From Mycobacterium sp. GA-1841 (GTDB lineage Bacteria; Actinomycetota; Actinomycetes; Mycobacteriales; Mycobacteriaceae), in NCBI RefSeq assembly GCF_001954135.1, contig NZ_MBEQ01000092.1, forward strand, positions 1-36,628: DNA of 36,628 nucleotides, in the 5' to 3' direction. Shown here in pieces: positions 16,584 through 24,744 of this stretch (its first letter is position 1; each line of letters starts with the position of its first letter). Below the pieces are notes generated by a model. That model was not told the origin of the DNA, ran no database searches, and worked only from the letters and a program-made list of their open reading frames with translations. The position numbers and the translations under genes were made by a program.

Positions 16584-17197
16584 GAGTTATTGCCTTTGGG
16601 GACAATGATGTTGGCGAGCACCATGCGCAGGAACGGCCGATAGATGGCCTGGTCGTCGAGAAGGCTGTTCAGGGTCACCCCGTCGTTGGCGGCCAGCACG
16701 ACTCGAGCCAGGTCCATCGCCGGGATTCTGAGGTGCCCACCCAAGCGAGCGACCCCTTTGGAGATGTACTCGGCAAGGGCCCGCACCGTCTCCTCCCGCT
16801 GTGCCGCCACGCGGTCGCGCGCCTCCGGATTGCGCAGCAGGAACAGCGTGTACTCCGAACCAAGGGCCGCCCGGTCAGAGCCTTCGGCGGCGACCAGATC
16901 GCGCCAGCGGTCGCCGAGTTCGTCGGCGTCGAGATCATCGAGCCGGTGAAATGTCGCGATGACATCGGCGAAGCCGTCGAGAAACTGTTGGCGCTGGCGT
17001 TCGACCACCGCCAGGAACATTTCGGCCTTGCTGCCGAAATGGGAATAGATGGCGCCCCGGGTGTAGCCGCCGATCTCGGCGATGTCCTCGAGGGCGGCGC
17101 CGTCAAACCCTTTGCGGGCGAACACCTCTTCGGCAGCGTCCAGCAGCACGCTGCGGGTGTGTTCCAAGCGGCGTTGCTTCGTCCAGCGTTCGGCCAT
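16580..17197 (-). CDS. TetR-family transcriptional regulator
   Basis: This 205-residue protein has a TetR N-terminal helix-turn-helix (LLDAAEEVFARKGFDGAALEDIAEIGGYTRGAIYSHFGSK split over about 18-57). A helical ligand-binding and dimerisation domain follows. It is expected to act as a homodimeric repressor released by a small molecule. It is divergent from the Rieske oxygenase, and the shared region holds a TATAC-N6-GTATA inverted repeat over the oxygenase -10. It is translationally coupled to the EamA exporter downstream. A like operator at 6519-6532 suggests a second target. The effector is unknown. Confidence 0.9.
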   Translation of the reverse strand: MAERWTKQRRLEHTRSVLLDAAEEVFARKGFDGAALEDIAEIGGYTRGAIYSHFGSKAEMFLAVVERQRQQFLDGFADVIATFHRLDDLDADELGDRWRDLVAAEGSDRAALGSEYTLFLLRNPEARDRVAAQREETVRALAEYISKGVARLGGHLRIPAMDLARVVLAANDGVTLNSLLDDQAIYRPFLRMVLANIIVPKGNNS

Positions 17198-17240
17198 GGA
17201 CCCATCCTGTCAAACCTCAACCCGCGCCGAATATTCACTC

Positions 17241-17268
17241 TTGTATCGAATATACGCAGATGTATAGT
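17241..17268 (+). promoter_or_regulatory. Rieske oxygenase promoter with TetR-type operator
   Basis: TTGTAT (17241-17246) and TATAGT (17263-17268) are spaced by 16 nt. The inverted repeat TATAC-N6-GTATA (17251-17266) overlaps the -10. Aligned without gaps to 6508-6535, 19 of 28 positions agree, including the whole GATGTATA half-site. The TetR gene is the divergent neighbour and the natural candidate binder. Confidence 0.72.
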
Positions 17269-17347
17269 AGTGATGCCAGTCACAAGAGATGACCGGACGA
17301 CAACGTCAGCCCCTCACAGCCCAGTATTCGAACGAGGAGGTCCGCCC

Positions 17348-18706
17348 GTGCCGACAGCACGCCCCGGAAGTTGGGTCGACAACGCCACCACCCTGGACGA
17401 CATCGCCCCCGATGCCTACCGGATGGAGATTCCGACCAGCCGCTACATCGCACCGGAATTCGTTGCCCAGGAACGGGATCACATTTGGAAGAAAGTCTGG
17501 CAGGTGGTCGGTCGCGTCGACGAGTTGACCAAGCCCGGTGACTGGAAGCAGTACCAGATCTTCGATCAGTCCTACCTCGTGGTGCGCGGCAAGGACGAGA
17601 AGCTTCGCGGATTCGTCAACGCCTGCCGGCATCGGGGCAACATGCTGTGCCGCGACGCCCGCGGAAACGCCAAGCGCGGCTTCCTGTGTCAGTACCACCT
17701 CTGGTCGTACGACCTCGACGGGCGGCTCAAGGGTATGTTGCGGGAGGCGTTGGCCGGACCGATCGACAAGGACACCCATGGGCTGATCGAGGTCTCGGTG
17801 GACACCTTCGCCGGGTTCATCTTCCTCAACCCAGATCCGTCGGCGCAGCCGCTCGCGGAGTTCATCGGCGAGGAGGTCGCGACCATGCTGGCCCCATACC
17901 ACCTCGAGGACATGGTGACGGTGATGGACGTGACCGAGGCCATCGACTGTAACTGGAAGGTCGTCCTCGATGCCTTCCAGGAGGGCTACCACATCGACGG
18001 CATCCACCCACAGCTGTTGCGGGTGATCAACATCGACCCGGCTACCAGTCGCTACCGATTCTTCGAGCAACACAGCGTGTCGATGGCACCGTTCGACGTC
18101 GTCGGCGCCACCCCCGAACAACAGGTCGACGGCATCATGGATCTTCCCGAGACCTTTCCTTCCACCGTCGCGGTACTCCCCCGTTTTCAGGAATTGGTCG
18201 CCGAATACCGGAGCGACGATGGGGCACTGAACTTCCCCGACGGCGTCACCGCGCGTACGCTCCTGCAAAAGGCGACGCGAGATACGTTGACAGGCATGGG
18301 ACTTGACGTCAGTGGGTTGACCGACGCGCAGATGAGCGACAACCACGGTTGGGTCTGGTTCCCCAACTTCTTCATGACCATTCGCGCCGGCGAGGCCACC
18401 ATCATCATGTCCCTTCCCCACCCGGACGGCGACCCCAACCGCTGCATCTGGCATGTCGCGAGCTACATGTGGCGACCGGACGAGATGAAAGCCGCCTTCA
18501 CCGCCGAACCGGTCGTGGTGGACGAGGCCGGCAGCTACAAGTATTTCGAAGCGCTGCAACAGGATTACGAGCAGATGCCCCGTCAGCAGGTCGGGCTGCG
18601 CAACACCGCGCTGGACCATCTGGCACTGGTGAAGGAGGAAGTGGTCATCGCCCACTTCCACTCAGTGGTCGACAGGTATCTCGACGCGGCCGCGGTCTCG
18701 TCCTGA
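17348..18706 (+). CDS. Rieske non-haem iron oxygenase, alpha subunit
   Basis: This 452-residue terminal oxygenase has a Rieske [2Fe-2S] site made of C93-x-H95 (CRHRG) and C114-x2-H117 (CQYHLW). The C-terminal catalytic domain has the mononuclear iron ligands His215 and His220 in QEGYHIDGIHP. The residue three before His215, which bridges the two iron sites, is Glu212 rather than the Asp of naphthalene dioxygenase; Glu is known at this place in carnitine oxygenase CntA. The substrate is unknown. GTG at 17348 follows GAGGAGG by 7 nt. ATG at 17273 is also in frame, 4 nt after the -10, and would give a leaderless 477-residue form. No ferredoxin or reductase gene is nearby. Confidence 0.88.
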   Translation: MPTARPGSWVDNATTLDDIAPDAYRMEIPTSRYIAPEFVAQERDHIWKKVWQVVGRVDELTKPGDWKQYQIFDQSYLVVRGKDEKLRGFVNACRHRGNMLCRDARGNAKRGFLCQYHLWSYDLDGRLKGMLREALAGPIDKDTHGLIEVSVDTFAGFIFLNPDPSAQPLAEFIGEEVATMLAPYHLEDMVTVMDVTEAIDCNWKVVLDAFQEGYHIDGIHPQLLRVINIDPATSRYRFFEQHSVSMAPFDVVGATPEQQVDGIMDLPETFPSTVAVLPRFQELVAEYRSDDGALNFPDGVTARTLLQKATRDTLTGMGLDVSGLTDAQMSDNHGWVWFPNFFMTIRAGEATIIMSLPHPDGDPNRCIWHVASYMWRPDEMKAAFTAEPVVVDEAGSYKYFEALQQDYEQMPRQQVGLRNTALDHLALVKEEVVIAHFHSVVDRYLDAAAVSS

Positions 18707-18754
18707 GGCGGCCGCCCCGGTCCAGGAAGCAATCGAGACGAAAGGGACTTGCGC

Positions 18755-19219
18755 ATGAAACCTGTCAGCGAGGTCGTCGACGACTATGCGGGCCGTTGCC
18801 GTGCGGTCATCCAATACGCCGTCACCACCAAACAACTCGTGGATGCCGCCAAGCAGCCTGGCTTCACCGTGGCGGGCTGGGCGCCGCTGGCGGCGTTGGT
18901 GGCAGTCGACGACTTTGTGCGGGTCGGCAATTTCAAAGAGGTGATGAACTGGGAGCAATACCTTGATTTCATGACCACCTGGGCGGCGGCCTCCCAGTGG
19001 GACGGTTTGTTCAAGCGGGTCAGCGAGGTCGATGGTGTGGTGTTCCTCGAGCTCGAAGAACGCACGAGGATGGGCGATTTCGAGACAGTCGTCAATTCGG
19101 TGTCGGTGTACGAGTTCACTGCCGACGACAAGATCCGACATATCGACGTCTATCTGCAGATGGCGTTGCCCGGCGCCGACATGCCGACTGTCTACGAGGG
19201 TGTCGAACTGTCGCAGTGA
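18755..19219 (+). CDS. NTF2-fold protein in the Rieske oxygenase operon
   Basis: This 154-residue protein begins with a helical part, followed by strands reading NSVSVYEFTADDKIRHIDVYLQM, the usual closing strands of an NTF2/SnoaL-like fold. Beta subunits of ring-hydroxylating oxygenases share this fold, so it may be a small subunit or an accessory isomerase. It lies 48 bp after the oxygenase with its own AAAGGG ribosome site. The ATG at 18755 is preferred to an in-frame TTG six bases earlier. It does not look like a close copy of the NTF2-fold protein at 6604-7125. Confidence 0.72.
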   Translation: MKPVSEVVDDYAGRCRAVIQYAVTTKQLVDAAKQPGFTVAGWAPLAALVAVDDFVRVGNFKEVMNWEQYLDFMTTWAAASQWDGLFKRVSEVDGVVFLELEERTRMGDFETVVNSVSVYEFTADDKIRHIDVYLQMALPGADMPTVYEGVELSQ

Positions 19220-19249
19220 TGTCGTGCAGCGCCGACCATCACCACGCCG

Positions 19250-20320
19250 TCAGGTCTGGTCCACGAACTCGACGAGGACGTCGGTCACTGCCGCTATCGC
19301 CGTCCTGGCGATCACCTCGTAGCCGTGCGTGCTCAGGGTGGGAAGGCAGAGTAGTCCGGCCTGCGGGGACAACCCGGACGCCTTGGTGTGCGACGCGTCG
19401 GACTCGAAGGCGCCCAGCACGGCGGCCTGCGGCGAGTAGCCGAGTTTACGGGTGATGTCGCACAGACGGTCGGCGATGGACTTGTCATAGACGCACATGG
19501 CGTCGCTGTAGGCCACGATCGGCCCGCCGGTCACCGTGGTGCGGTATTCGGCTTCGGTCGGGCCCACCTCCACCGCCAGCGTCAGATCACCCGGCAGGGT
19601 CCGGCAGGCGTGTGCGGCGCCCACACCGCCGATCTCCTCATTGGTGGTGAACACCAGGTAGAGGTCGCCGAGCGGTCGGCGACCGGTCTCCTTGAGCCGT
19701 CGCGCGACCATCAGCAGGGCCAGCACGGCGGCTCGATCGTCCATGAAGTAACAACCGACATAGTCACCCAGCTCGATGAGCGTGCGCTTGGTGCGGTCGA
19801 TGCAGACGCGGGTGCCCGGCCCGATACCGGCGTCGGCCAACCGCTCGTTGTCCACGCCGGTGAACAGGTACACGTCCGGCCAGTCGAGCGCCTTGTCGCC
19901 CTGGTCGGGCTTGGTCTGCCAAACCTGTGGGGTCTCCTGGGTGGTGTGTTCGGAACCCAAAGCCAGTATGCCGGTCAGGGTTTCGTGGTCGCCGAGGATC
20001 GTGACCGGTCCCAGACCGAAGTTGGCCGGGTACATGGTGCCCAGCGGGGTGAGCCGCAGCGTGCCACCCGGCTCGATCCGCTTGATCAGCATGGAAAGCT
20101 CGTCGAGGTGGGCGAGGATCCGGATGGCCGGCGCGTCGGGGTCCGTCCCGCCGATCTTGGCGATCAGATTCCCCGCGGCGTCGGTCCAGAGTTCGTCGGC
20201 GTGAGGGCGTAGTTCGCGATGGCACACCTCACGAACCGCGTCCTCCTGGCCGCACGGTCCGTACGCCCATAACAATTCCTGCAGTAGCTCAGGGTCGAAC
20301 CCGTCATCTGTGGCGGCCAC
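19250..20320 (-). CDS. M42-family metallo-aminopeptidase-like protein
   Basis: This 356-residue protein matches the M42 (FrvX/glutamyl aminopeptidase) family. Likely metal-centre residues are His71 and Asp73 (LAHLDEL), the bridging Asp in FMDDRAAV (194-195), the catalytic Glu pair in TTNEEIGG (228-229), Glu251 and His332 (STHGYE). Such enzymes remove N-terminal residues from peptides as large cytosolic oligomers with two metal ions. The GTG at 20320 gives a normal family length. The gene converges with the NTF2-fold gene and follows the thioesterase-like gene on the same strand after 57 bp. The actual substrate could also be another amide. Confidence 0.85.
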   Translation of the reverse strand: MAATDDGFDPELLQELLWAYGPCGQEDAVREVCHRELRPHADELWTDAAGNLIAKIGGTDPDAPAIRILAHLDELSMLIKRIEPGGTLRLTPLGTMYPANFGLGPVTILGDHETLTGILALGSEHTTQETPQVWQTKPDQGDKALDWPDVYLFTGVDNERLADAGIGPGTRVCIDRTKRTLIELGDYVGCYFMDDRAAVLALLMVARRLKETGRRPLGDLYLVFTTNEEIGGVGAAHACRTLPGDLTLAVEVGPTEAEYRTTVTGGPIVAYSDAMCVYDKSIADRLCDITRKLGYSPQAAVLGAFESDASHTKASGLSPQAGLLCLPTLSTHGYEVIARTAIAAVTDVLVEFVDQT

Positions 20321-20377
20321 GGGTGCTGGATTACCGCCGAGGTCCGCCGCGAAACCTGGACTGCGGTGTGCGCGACG

Positions 20378-21196
20378 TTACTTCGGGGCGGTCCGGTCCG
20401 GGAACGGGTCGTTGGAAAAGTCGATCTGTGCCGCCGGATTACTGATGGCCGTGATCAGGCCGGTACCGAACGCGCCGGCACTGTCGTACAGCGTGGAAGC
20501 ACCCACGGCGATGCCGTTCGTCGCCCAGTGCGAATCGGCCTGTACACCGATCCACTCCTCTCGGGGCAACCGGGACAGCGCGACCGTCAGGTCGCCGTTG
20601 ATATAGCCGACGCCCGCGGTGCCGAGATTGGTGACCAGGCTCGTGCCCTCGGCTGCCATCGCCGCCCGCACGAACGGCGAGTTGGACTGGCCCGCGACGA
20701 CGGTGATCGTGCGGTTCATGAACCGCTTACGGGAATCGTTTTGGTGGTCGGCGATGGCGCGACTCCAGCCGCCCGCATCACTGCCGATGTACGTCGCCCG
20801 ACCCTCGTCGAGGGCGGCTGGTGGTTCGAAAATTGTTGGCGCGATCCACTCTTCGCCGCGCGGCGGTTCGCTCTCGCGGTACTGCACCAAGGTTGCGCGG
20901 GCCACGGTCACGCCGTCTTGCACCAACTCGCATTCAGAGTTGCGCACGCGACGGCCCTCGCGGATCAGGGCCACCTTCGTCGTGGTCGGCACGCCGCGGG
21001 CGGCCTTGAACAGGTCGACGGTCAACCGAGCGGGAAGGAACCCGGGCAGACCGAACGCCGATTCCAGCGCGCGGGCGGCCAGGCCGACCAGGGCCGGGCC
21101 GTTGAGGTGATCCTCGCCCCAGTGGCTCTGCGCAAAGCGGGTCGGCTGGAATCTGTCCTGCTCGGACTGCAGGAAATGGGCGACAACCTCGGTCAT
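20378..21196 (-). CDS. Acyl-CoA thioesterase-like double-hotdog protein
   Basis: This 272-residue protein looks like two hotdog domains in tandem. The first carries SHWGEDHLNGPALVGLAARALE, the second ADSHWATNGIAVGASTLYD, near the end. This is the pattern of mycobacterial thioesterase-superfamily proteins that hydrolyse or bind acyl-CoA; the chain length is unknown. The ATG at 21196 is chosen because the upstream extension of the frame runs antisense through two other genes. It is divergent from the DoxX-like gene, with 117 bp between them. Confidence 0.78.
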   Translation of the reverse strand: MTEVVAHFLQSEQDRFQPTRFAQSHWGEDHLNGPALVGLAARALESAFGLPGFLPARLTVDLFKAARGVPTTTKVALIREGRRVRNSECELVQDGVTVARATLVQYRESEPPRGEEWIAPTIFEPPAALDEGRATYIGSDAGGWSRAIADHQNDSRKRFMNRTITVVAGQSNSPFVRAAMAAEGTSLVTNLGTAGVGYINGDLTVALSRLPREEWIGVQADSHWATNGIAVGASTLYDSAGAFGTGLITAISNPAAQIDFSNDPFPDRTAPK

Positions 21197-21313
21197 CGGC
21201 GAATCGTCGCATATGGGGTGAGTAAATCGGTCGGCGGGCTCACGAACCGCTGCGGCGGCGTACTCAGGTTCTGGTCGATGTTTGCGCCGACGGCCTGGGG
21301 GAACTACTACCCC

Positions 21314-22120
21314 ATGTTGATCAGACGAATCGCCCGCCCTATGTTGTCTGCCACCTTCATCGCCCGCGGCGTCGACACGTTGCGCGACCCGACCGACGCC
21401 ACCGAGTCCGCGCGCGGCACCATCAGCACACTCAGCGCGATGCCTGGTCCGGTGGGCTCCGGGATGCCGACCAATGCCGCGACCGTCGCACGGGTCAATG
21501 CGGCAGTTCAAGTGGCCGGCGGAGTGCTGTTGGCTCTCGGCCGGGCGCCTCGACTCACCGCCGCCGCCCTGGCTGTCACGATGATTCCCGGAAGCCTTGG
21601 CTCGCAGGCCTTTTTGAACGAGAGCGATCCGCAGCGCGCGGCGAGCAAACGCCGCGAGTTCCTCACCGATGTGAGCCTGCTGGGCGGTCTGATCATCGCC
21701 GCGGCCGACACTGCCGGTAAACCGTCGTTGGGATGGCGCGGACGTCGTGCCGCACGTCAGGTCTCGGCCAGTGTCGCTGCCGCGGTGCCCGGTTTGGCGG
21801 CGGGTACCAGCCTGCACAACAACGGCATCACCGACAGCGCGTTCGCCGAGAAGATCGGACACGGCCTGGCTGTCGGTGCGGAACGCGGCCGCGAGTTGGC
21901 GGACACCGCCATCGAACGGGCGAGCGACTTGGCCTCCGACTGGGCTCAGGCGGCGCGGGAGCATGGCCCCGAGATGGCGGATGCAGCGCGCGAACGGGCC
22001 AGCGAGTTCGCCCACGTGGCCCGCGAACGCGGCCCCGAAATCGCCGACGCGGCGCGTGAACGCTCCGCTGAACTGGCTGACCGGGCCAAAAAACAACTCG
22101 ACCAGCGACGCGGTCGGTAG
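21314..22120 (+). CDS. DoxX-like membrane protein with 22-residue amphipathic repeats
   Basis: The first half of this 268-residue protein (about 1-135) resembles the DoxX family. Short transmembrane helices include RIARPMLSATFIARGVD, AAVQVAGGVLLALG and FLTDVSLLGGLIIAA. The second half is different. From about residue 189 it has three 22-residue units (189-210, 214-235, 236-257) built on A-R-E-x-G-P-E-x-A-D-A-A-R-E-R. They are rich in Ala, Arg and Glu and lack helix breakers apart from one Pro per unit. Such 11/22-mer repeats form amphipathic helices that lie on lipid surfaces. The function is unknown; a lipid-droplet or membrane-coat role is speculative. The ATG at 21314 has a weak ribosome site. 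Confidence 0.78.
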   Translation: MLIRRIARPMLSATFIARGVDTLRDPTDATESARGTISTLSAMPGPVGSGMPTNAATVARVNAAVQVAGGVLLALGRAPRLTAAALAVTMIPGSLGSQAFLNESDPQRAASKRREFLTDVSLLGGLIIAAADTAGKPSLGWRGRRAARQVSASVAAAVPGLAAGTSLHNNGITDSAFAEKIGHGLAVGAERGRELADTAIERASDLASDWAQAAREHGPEMADAARERASEFAHVARERGPEIADAARERSAELADRAKKQLDQRRGR

Positions 22121-22129
22121 CTTTGATGC

Positions 22130-22636
22130 ATGACCACGGGTGATCATCAACCGCAACAGTTCGGACAACAGGGGTACCCGCCGCCGTACGGCGGGGCGTA
22201 CCCGTCGGCCTATGGCACCGCGGCGCCGGGTGGGTTGGCACGGCGGTTTTTCGCCCGCGTGATCGACGGCATCGTCGTGGCGATCGTGGCGTTCTTCCTG
22301 TCGTTCATCACCGACTCGCTGTCGAGTTATTGGGTGACCGGTCTGTTCACCGGGTTGTTGATGTTCGTCTACTTCGTCGGGTTGGAGGTCGCCTCCGGTG
22401 CCACACCCGGCAAGAAGCTGCTGGGCCTGGCGGTGCGGGGACCGGCAACTCCCAAACCCACGCTCAAAGAGTCGGCGATCCGCAACGCCTTCACGCTGCT
22501 GCCAATCATCCCGATCGTCGGCGGATTCCTTGGTGTCATCGCGATGATCGTGATCGCGGTGACGATCAGCGCGAGCTCGACCAAGCAAGGGAAGCACGAT
22601 GAACTCGCGGGCGGCACGCAGGTGATCCGAAGCTGA
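22130..22636 (+). CDS. RDD-family membrane protein
   Basis: This 168-residue protein has a Gln/Pro/Tyr/Gly-rich cytoplasmic N-terminus (PPYGGAYPSAYG) followed by an RDD domain. The family motif appears as ARRFFARVIDGIVVAIVAF, with Arg and Asp in the first membrane helix, then SGATPGKKLLGLAV. About three to four transmembrane helices are predicted. RDD proteins are poorly characterised, and some have been linked to ion exchange. It lies 9 bp after the DoxX-like gene, so the two are probably one operon ending at the hairpin at 22647-22675. Confidence 0.85.
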   Translation: MTTGDHQPQQFGQQGYPPPYGGAYPSAYGTAAPGGLARRFFARVIDGIVVAIVAFFLSFITDSLSSYWVTGLFTGLLMFVYFVGLEVASGATPGKKLLGLAVRGPATPKPTLKESAIRNAFTLLPIIPIVGGFLGVIAMIVIAVTISASSTKQGKHDELAGGTQVIRS

Positions 22637-22646
22637 AAACCGTTGC

Positions 22647-22675
22647 GGGAGGCGCCTGCTCAGCCGGCGCCTCCC
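22647..22675. terminator. Bidirectional terminator hairpin
   Basis: GGGAGGCGCC (22647-22656) pairs perfectly with GGCGCCTCCC (22666-22675) across a 9-nt loop. It lies between the convergent RDD and gluconate-permease genes, where it can stop both transcripts. No U-tract follows. Confidence 0.75.
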
Positions 22676-22690
22676 TGGCGGCGGGCGGGC

Positions 22691-24124
22691 TCAGATCACC
22701 AGGCCCAGCAACAGCACGAATATCAGGCCTGATACCGACAGCGCGGTCTCCATCAGCGACCAGGACTTGATGGTCTGGCCGACGGTCATGCCGAAGTACT
22801 CTTTCACCAGCCAGAACCCGGCGTCGTTGACGTGAGATAAGAACAACGAGCCGGCTCCCACCGCGAGCACCACCAGCGACACCTCGCCGGTGCTCAAGCC
22901 TTCGACGAGGCCCAGCATCAGCGACGACGCGGTGATGGTGGCGACCGTGGCCGACCCGGTGGCCAAGCGGATGAGAACCGCCAGCACCCAGGCCAACAAC
23001 ACCACCGACAGATTGGCGCCCTTGGCCCATTCGGCGAGCAGGGTGCCGATCCCGGTATCGACCAGAACCTGTTTGAACCCGCCGCCGGCCGCCACGATCA
23101 GGATGATGCCGGCCACCGGCGGCAACGAGGACTCGACACATTTCACGATCTGTTCGCGCGACATCTTGGCCCCCAGACCGAGCGTGAACATCCCCACCAC
23201 CACGGCGATCAGCAACGCCATCACCGGCCGCCCGACGATGTCGAAGGTCTGACGTACCAGGTGTGACTCGTCGACGAAGATGTCGACGAGCGCTTTGCCC
23301 ATCATCAGCGCGACCGGCAGCAGCACGCTGAACATGGTGACCGCGAAGCTCGGCCGGACCTTCGTGGTGGTCTCGCTGGCACCTGCGTTGGTGGTCTCGC
23401 CGGCACCCGCGCTGGTGGTCTCGGCACTGTCGAAACGATCCGGCACAGCGAGGACCACCCACCGCCCGGCCAACTTGCCGAACAGCGGCCCCGCCACCAC
23501 GATGGTCGGTATCGCCACGAGCACCCCGAACGCCAGCGTGACGCCCAGGTCGGCGTGGAGCAATGCGACCGCCGCGACCGGTCCGGGGTGCGGTGGCACG
23601 AAACCGTGCATGGCCGACAGTCCTGCCAGCGCCGGGATGCCGACGGTGATCAACGACAGTTGTGATCGGCGGGCCACCAGATAGATCACCGGCATCAGCA
23701 GGACGAGACCGATCTCGAAGAACATGGGCAGGCCGATGATCGCGCCCACCAATGCCATTGCCCACGGCAGCATCCGCGGTGAGGCGTGCCCGACGATCGT
23801 GTCCACGATCTCGTCGGCACCACCGGAATCGGCCAGGAGTTTGGCGAACATCGCCCCGAGTGCGATGAGGATCCCGACGCTGGCGGCGGTGGACCCGAAT
23901 CCGCCGGAAAACGAGTCGAGTACGTCGCCGATTCCCTCCCCCGCCACCAGGCCCACGGTCAGTGCGCCGAAGATCAGGGCCAGAAACGGGTGCAGCTTGG
24001 CGATCGTGATGAGCACGACGATCAGCGCGATGCCGGCGAGGGCGGCCAGGATCAGTTGGGCGCCGCCGGCCACGGGCTCGATGATTTCGGTGCCGGCCGC
24101 GAGAAGGCGGGTCGTCGCGGTCAT
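22691..24124 (-). CDS. gntP: GntP-family gluconate:H+ symporter
   Basis: This 477-residue permease has about 12-14 transmembrane helices with the GntP-family stretches LHPFLALIFGALTVG, IVGHASPRMLPWAM and AMHGFVPPHPGPVAAV. It should import gluconate for the kinase encoded just upstream. A polar cytoplasmic loop near residues 233-254 carries a tandem ETT-Ala-Gly repeat encoded by a 24-bp DNA repeat. The ATG overlaps the gntK stop (ATGA), so the two are translationally coupled. Other sugar acids are possible substrates. Confidence 0.9.
   Translation of the reverse strand: MTATTRLLAAGTEIIEPVAGGAQLILAALAGIALIVVLITIAKLHPFLALIFGALTVGLVAGEGIGDVLDSFSGGFGSTAASVGILIALGAMFAKLLADSGGADEIVDTIVGHASPRMLPWAMALVGAIIGLPMFFEIGLVLLMPVIYLVARRSQLSLITVGIPALAGLSAMHGFVPPHPGPVAAVALLHADLGVTLAFGVLVAIPTIVVAGPLFGKLAGRWVVLAVPDRFDSAETTSAGAGETTNAGASETTTKVRPSFAVTMFSVLLPVALMMGKALVDIFVDESHLVRQTFDIVGRPVMALLIAVVVGMFTLGLGAKMSREQIVKCVESSLPPVAGIILIVAAGGGFKQVLVDTGIGTLLAEWAKGANLSVVLLAWVLAVLIRLATGSATVATITASSLMLGLVEGLSTGEVSLVVLAVGAGSLFLSHVNDAGFWLVKEYFGMTVGQTIKSWSLMETALSVSGLIFVLLLGLVI
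23367..23426. repeat. 24-bp tandem repeat inside the permease gene
   Basis: Two full 24-bp units (23367-23390 and 23391-23414) and a half unit (23415-23426) occur in frame. They encode about 2.5 copies of an eight-residue ETT(S/N)AGA(G/S) motif in a polar loop. Unit number could vary by slippage without breaking the frame. Confidence 0.8.
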
Positions 24125-24636
24125 CGGTTGTCCTGTTCTGTTGTCTCGGTGCCGGATTGGGCCACGTATTCCTCGACGATGGCGTCGATGCTCTGGTCGA
24201 CGTCGATGGCGGTGCCGGCCTCGTCGGGACCGAGGGGTTCCAGCGTCGCGAACTGGGAATCCAGCAGGCTGGCCGGCATGAAATGCCCGGGCCGGCTGGC
24301 CTGGCGCCGGCGAATCACTTCCGGCGATCCACTCAGGTGCAGGAACACGACGTCCGGGCAGTGCCGTCGGAGTTGGTCTCGGTATGCGCGTTTGAGGGCC
24401 GAGCAGCTCATCACGCCGCCGTCGGCATGTGCGGCGAGCCAGCCGCCGATCGCCTCCAGCCAGGGGTGGCGATCCGCGTCGTCCAGGGCGTGACCCGCGG
24501 ACATCTTGGCGATGTTGGCGGCAGGGTGGAAGTCGTCGGCGTCGGCGAACGGGACCCGCATCCGCTGTGCCAGTGCAGCGCCGACTGTCGATTTACCCGA
24601 TCCGGATACGCCCATGACCACGACCGGTGAACCCAT
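24121..24636 (-). CDS. gntK: Gluconokinase
   Basis: This 171-residue P-loop kinase phosphorylates gluconate to 6-phosphogluconate, feeding the pentose-phosphate pathway. The Walker A motif GVSGSGKS (9-16) lies near the start. GntK landmarks follow: DADDFHPAANIAKMSAG, DRHPWLEAI, SCSALKRAYRDQLR and RPGHFMPASLLDSQFATLE. The ATG at 24636 follows GAGGGCGG and gives the usual length; the frame stays open 18 codons upstream but that part is in the control region. It is divergent from the FadR-type regulator. Confidence 0.93.
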   Translation of the reverse strand: MGSPVVVMGVSGSGKSTVGAALAQRMRVPFADADDFHPAANIAKMSAGHALDDADRHPWLEAIGGWLAAHADGGVMSCSALKRAYRDQLRRHCPDVVFLHLSGSPEVIRRRQASRPGHFMPASLLDSQFATLEPLGPDEAGTAIDVDQSIDAIVEEYVAQSGTETTEQDNR

Positions 24637-24687
24637 AGAACCGCCCTCGCAACGTGTGTCTGCCGTCACACAGTGTGGACCAAAAAT

Positions 24688-24707
24688 CATACGTTTGCAA
24701 CGGTATG
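24688..24707. promoter_or_regulatory. Candidate operator of the gnt divergon
   Basis: A 20-bp palindrome reads CATAC-GT-TTGCAA-CG-GTATG, with 16 of 20 positions symmetric. It lies in the 124-bp space between gntK and the GntR-type regulator, next to an AT-rich stretch suited to a promoter. It is the natural binding site for the divergent regulator. Binding is inferred. Confidence 0.62.
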
Positions 24708-24744
24708 CCGAATAAATCTGTTTTTAACCCCCGCGGAGGTCGGT

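Noticed and set aside
16559..17347. Long upstream extension of the Rieske oxygenase frame, antisense to the TetR gene
   Set aside because: The residues are an arginine/glycine-rich shadow of the TetR gene; the promoter and ribosome site place the oxygenase start at 17273 or 17348.
21197..22597. 739-codon minus-strand frame continuing upstream of the thioesterase-like gene
   Set aside because: The upstream part is antisense to the DoxX-like and RDD genes and has no protein-like pattern; ATG 21196 gives the family length.
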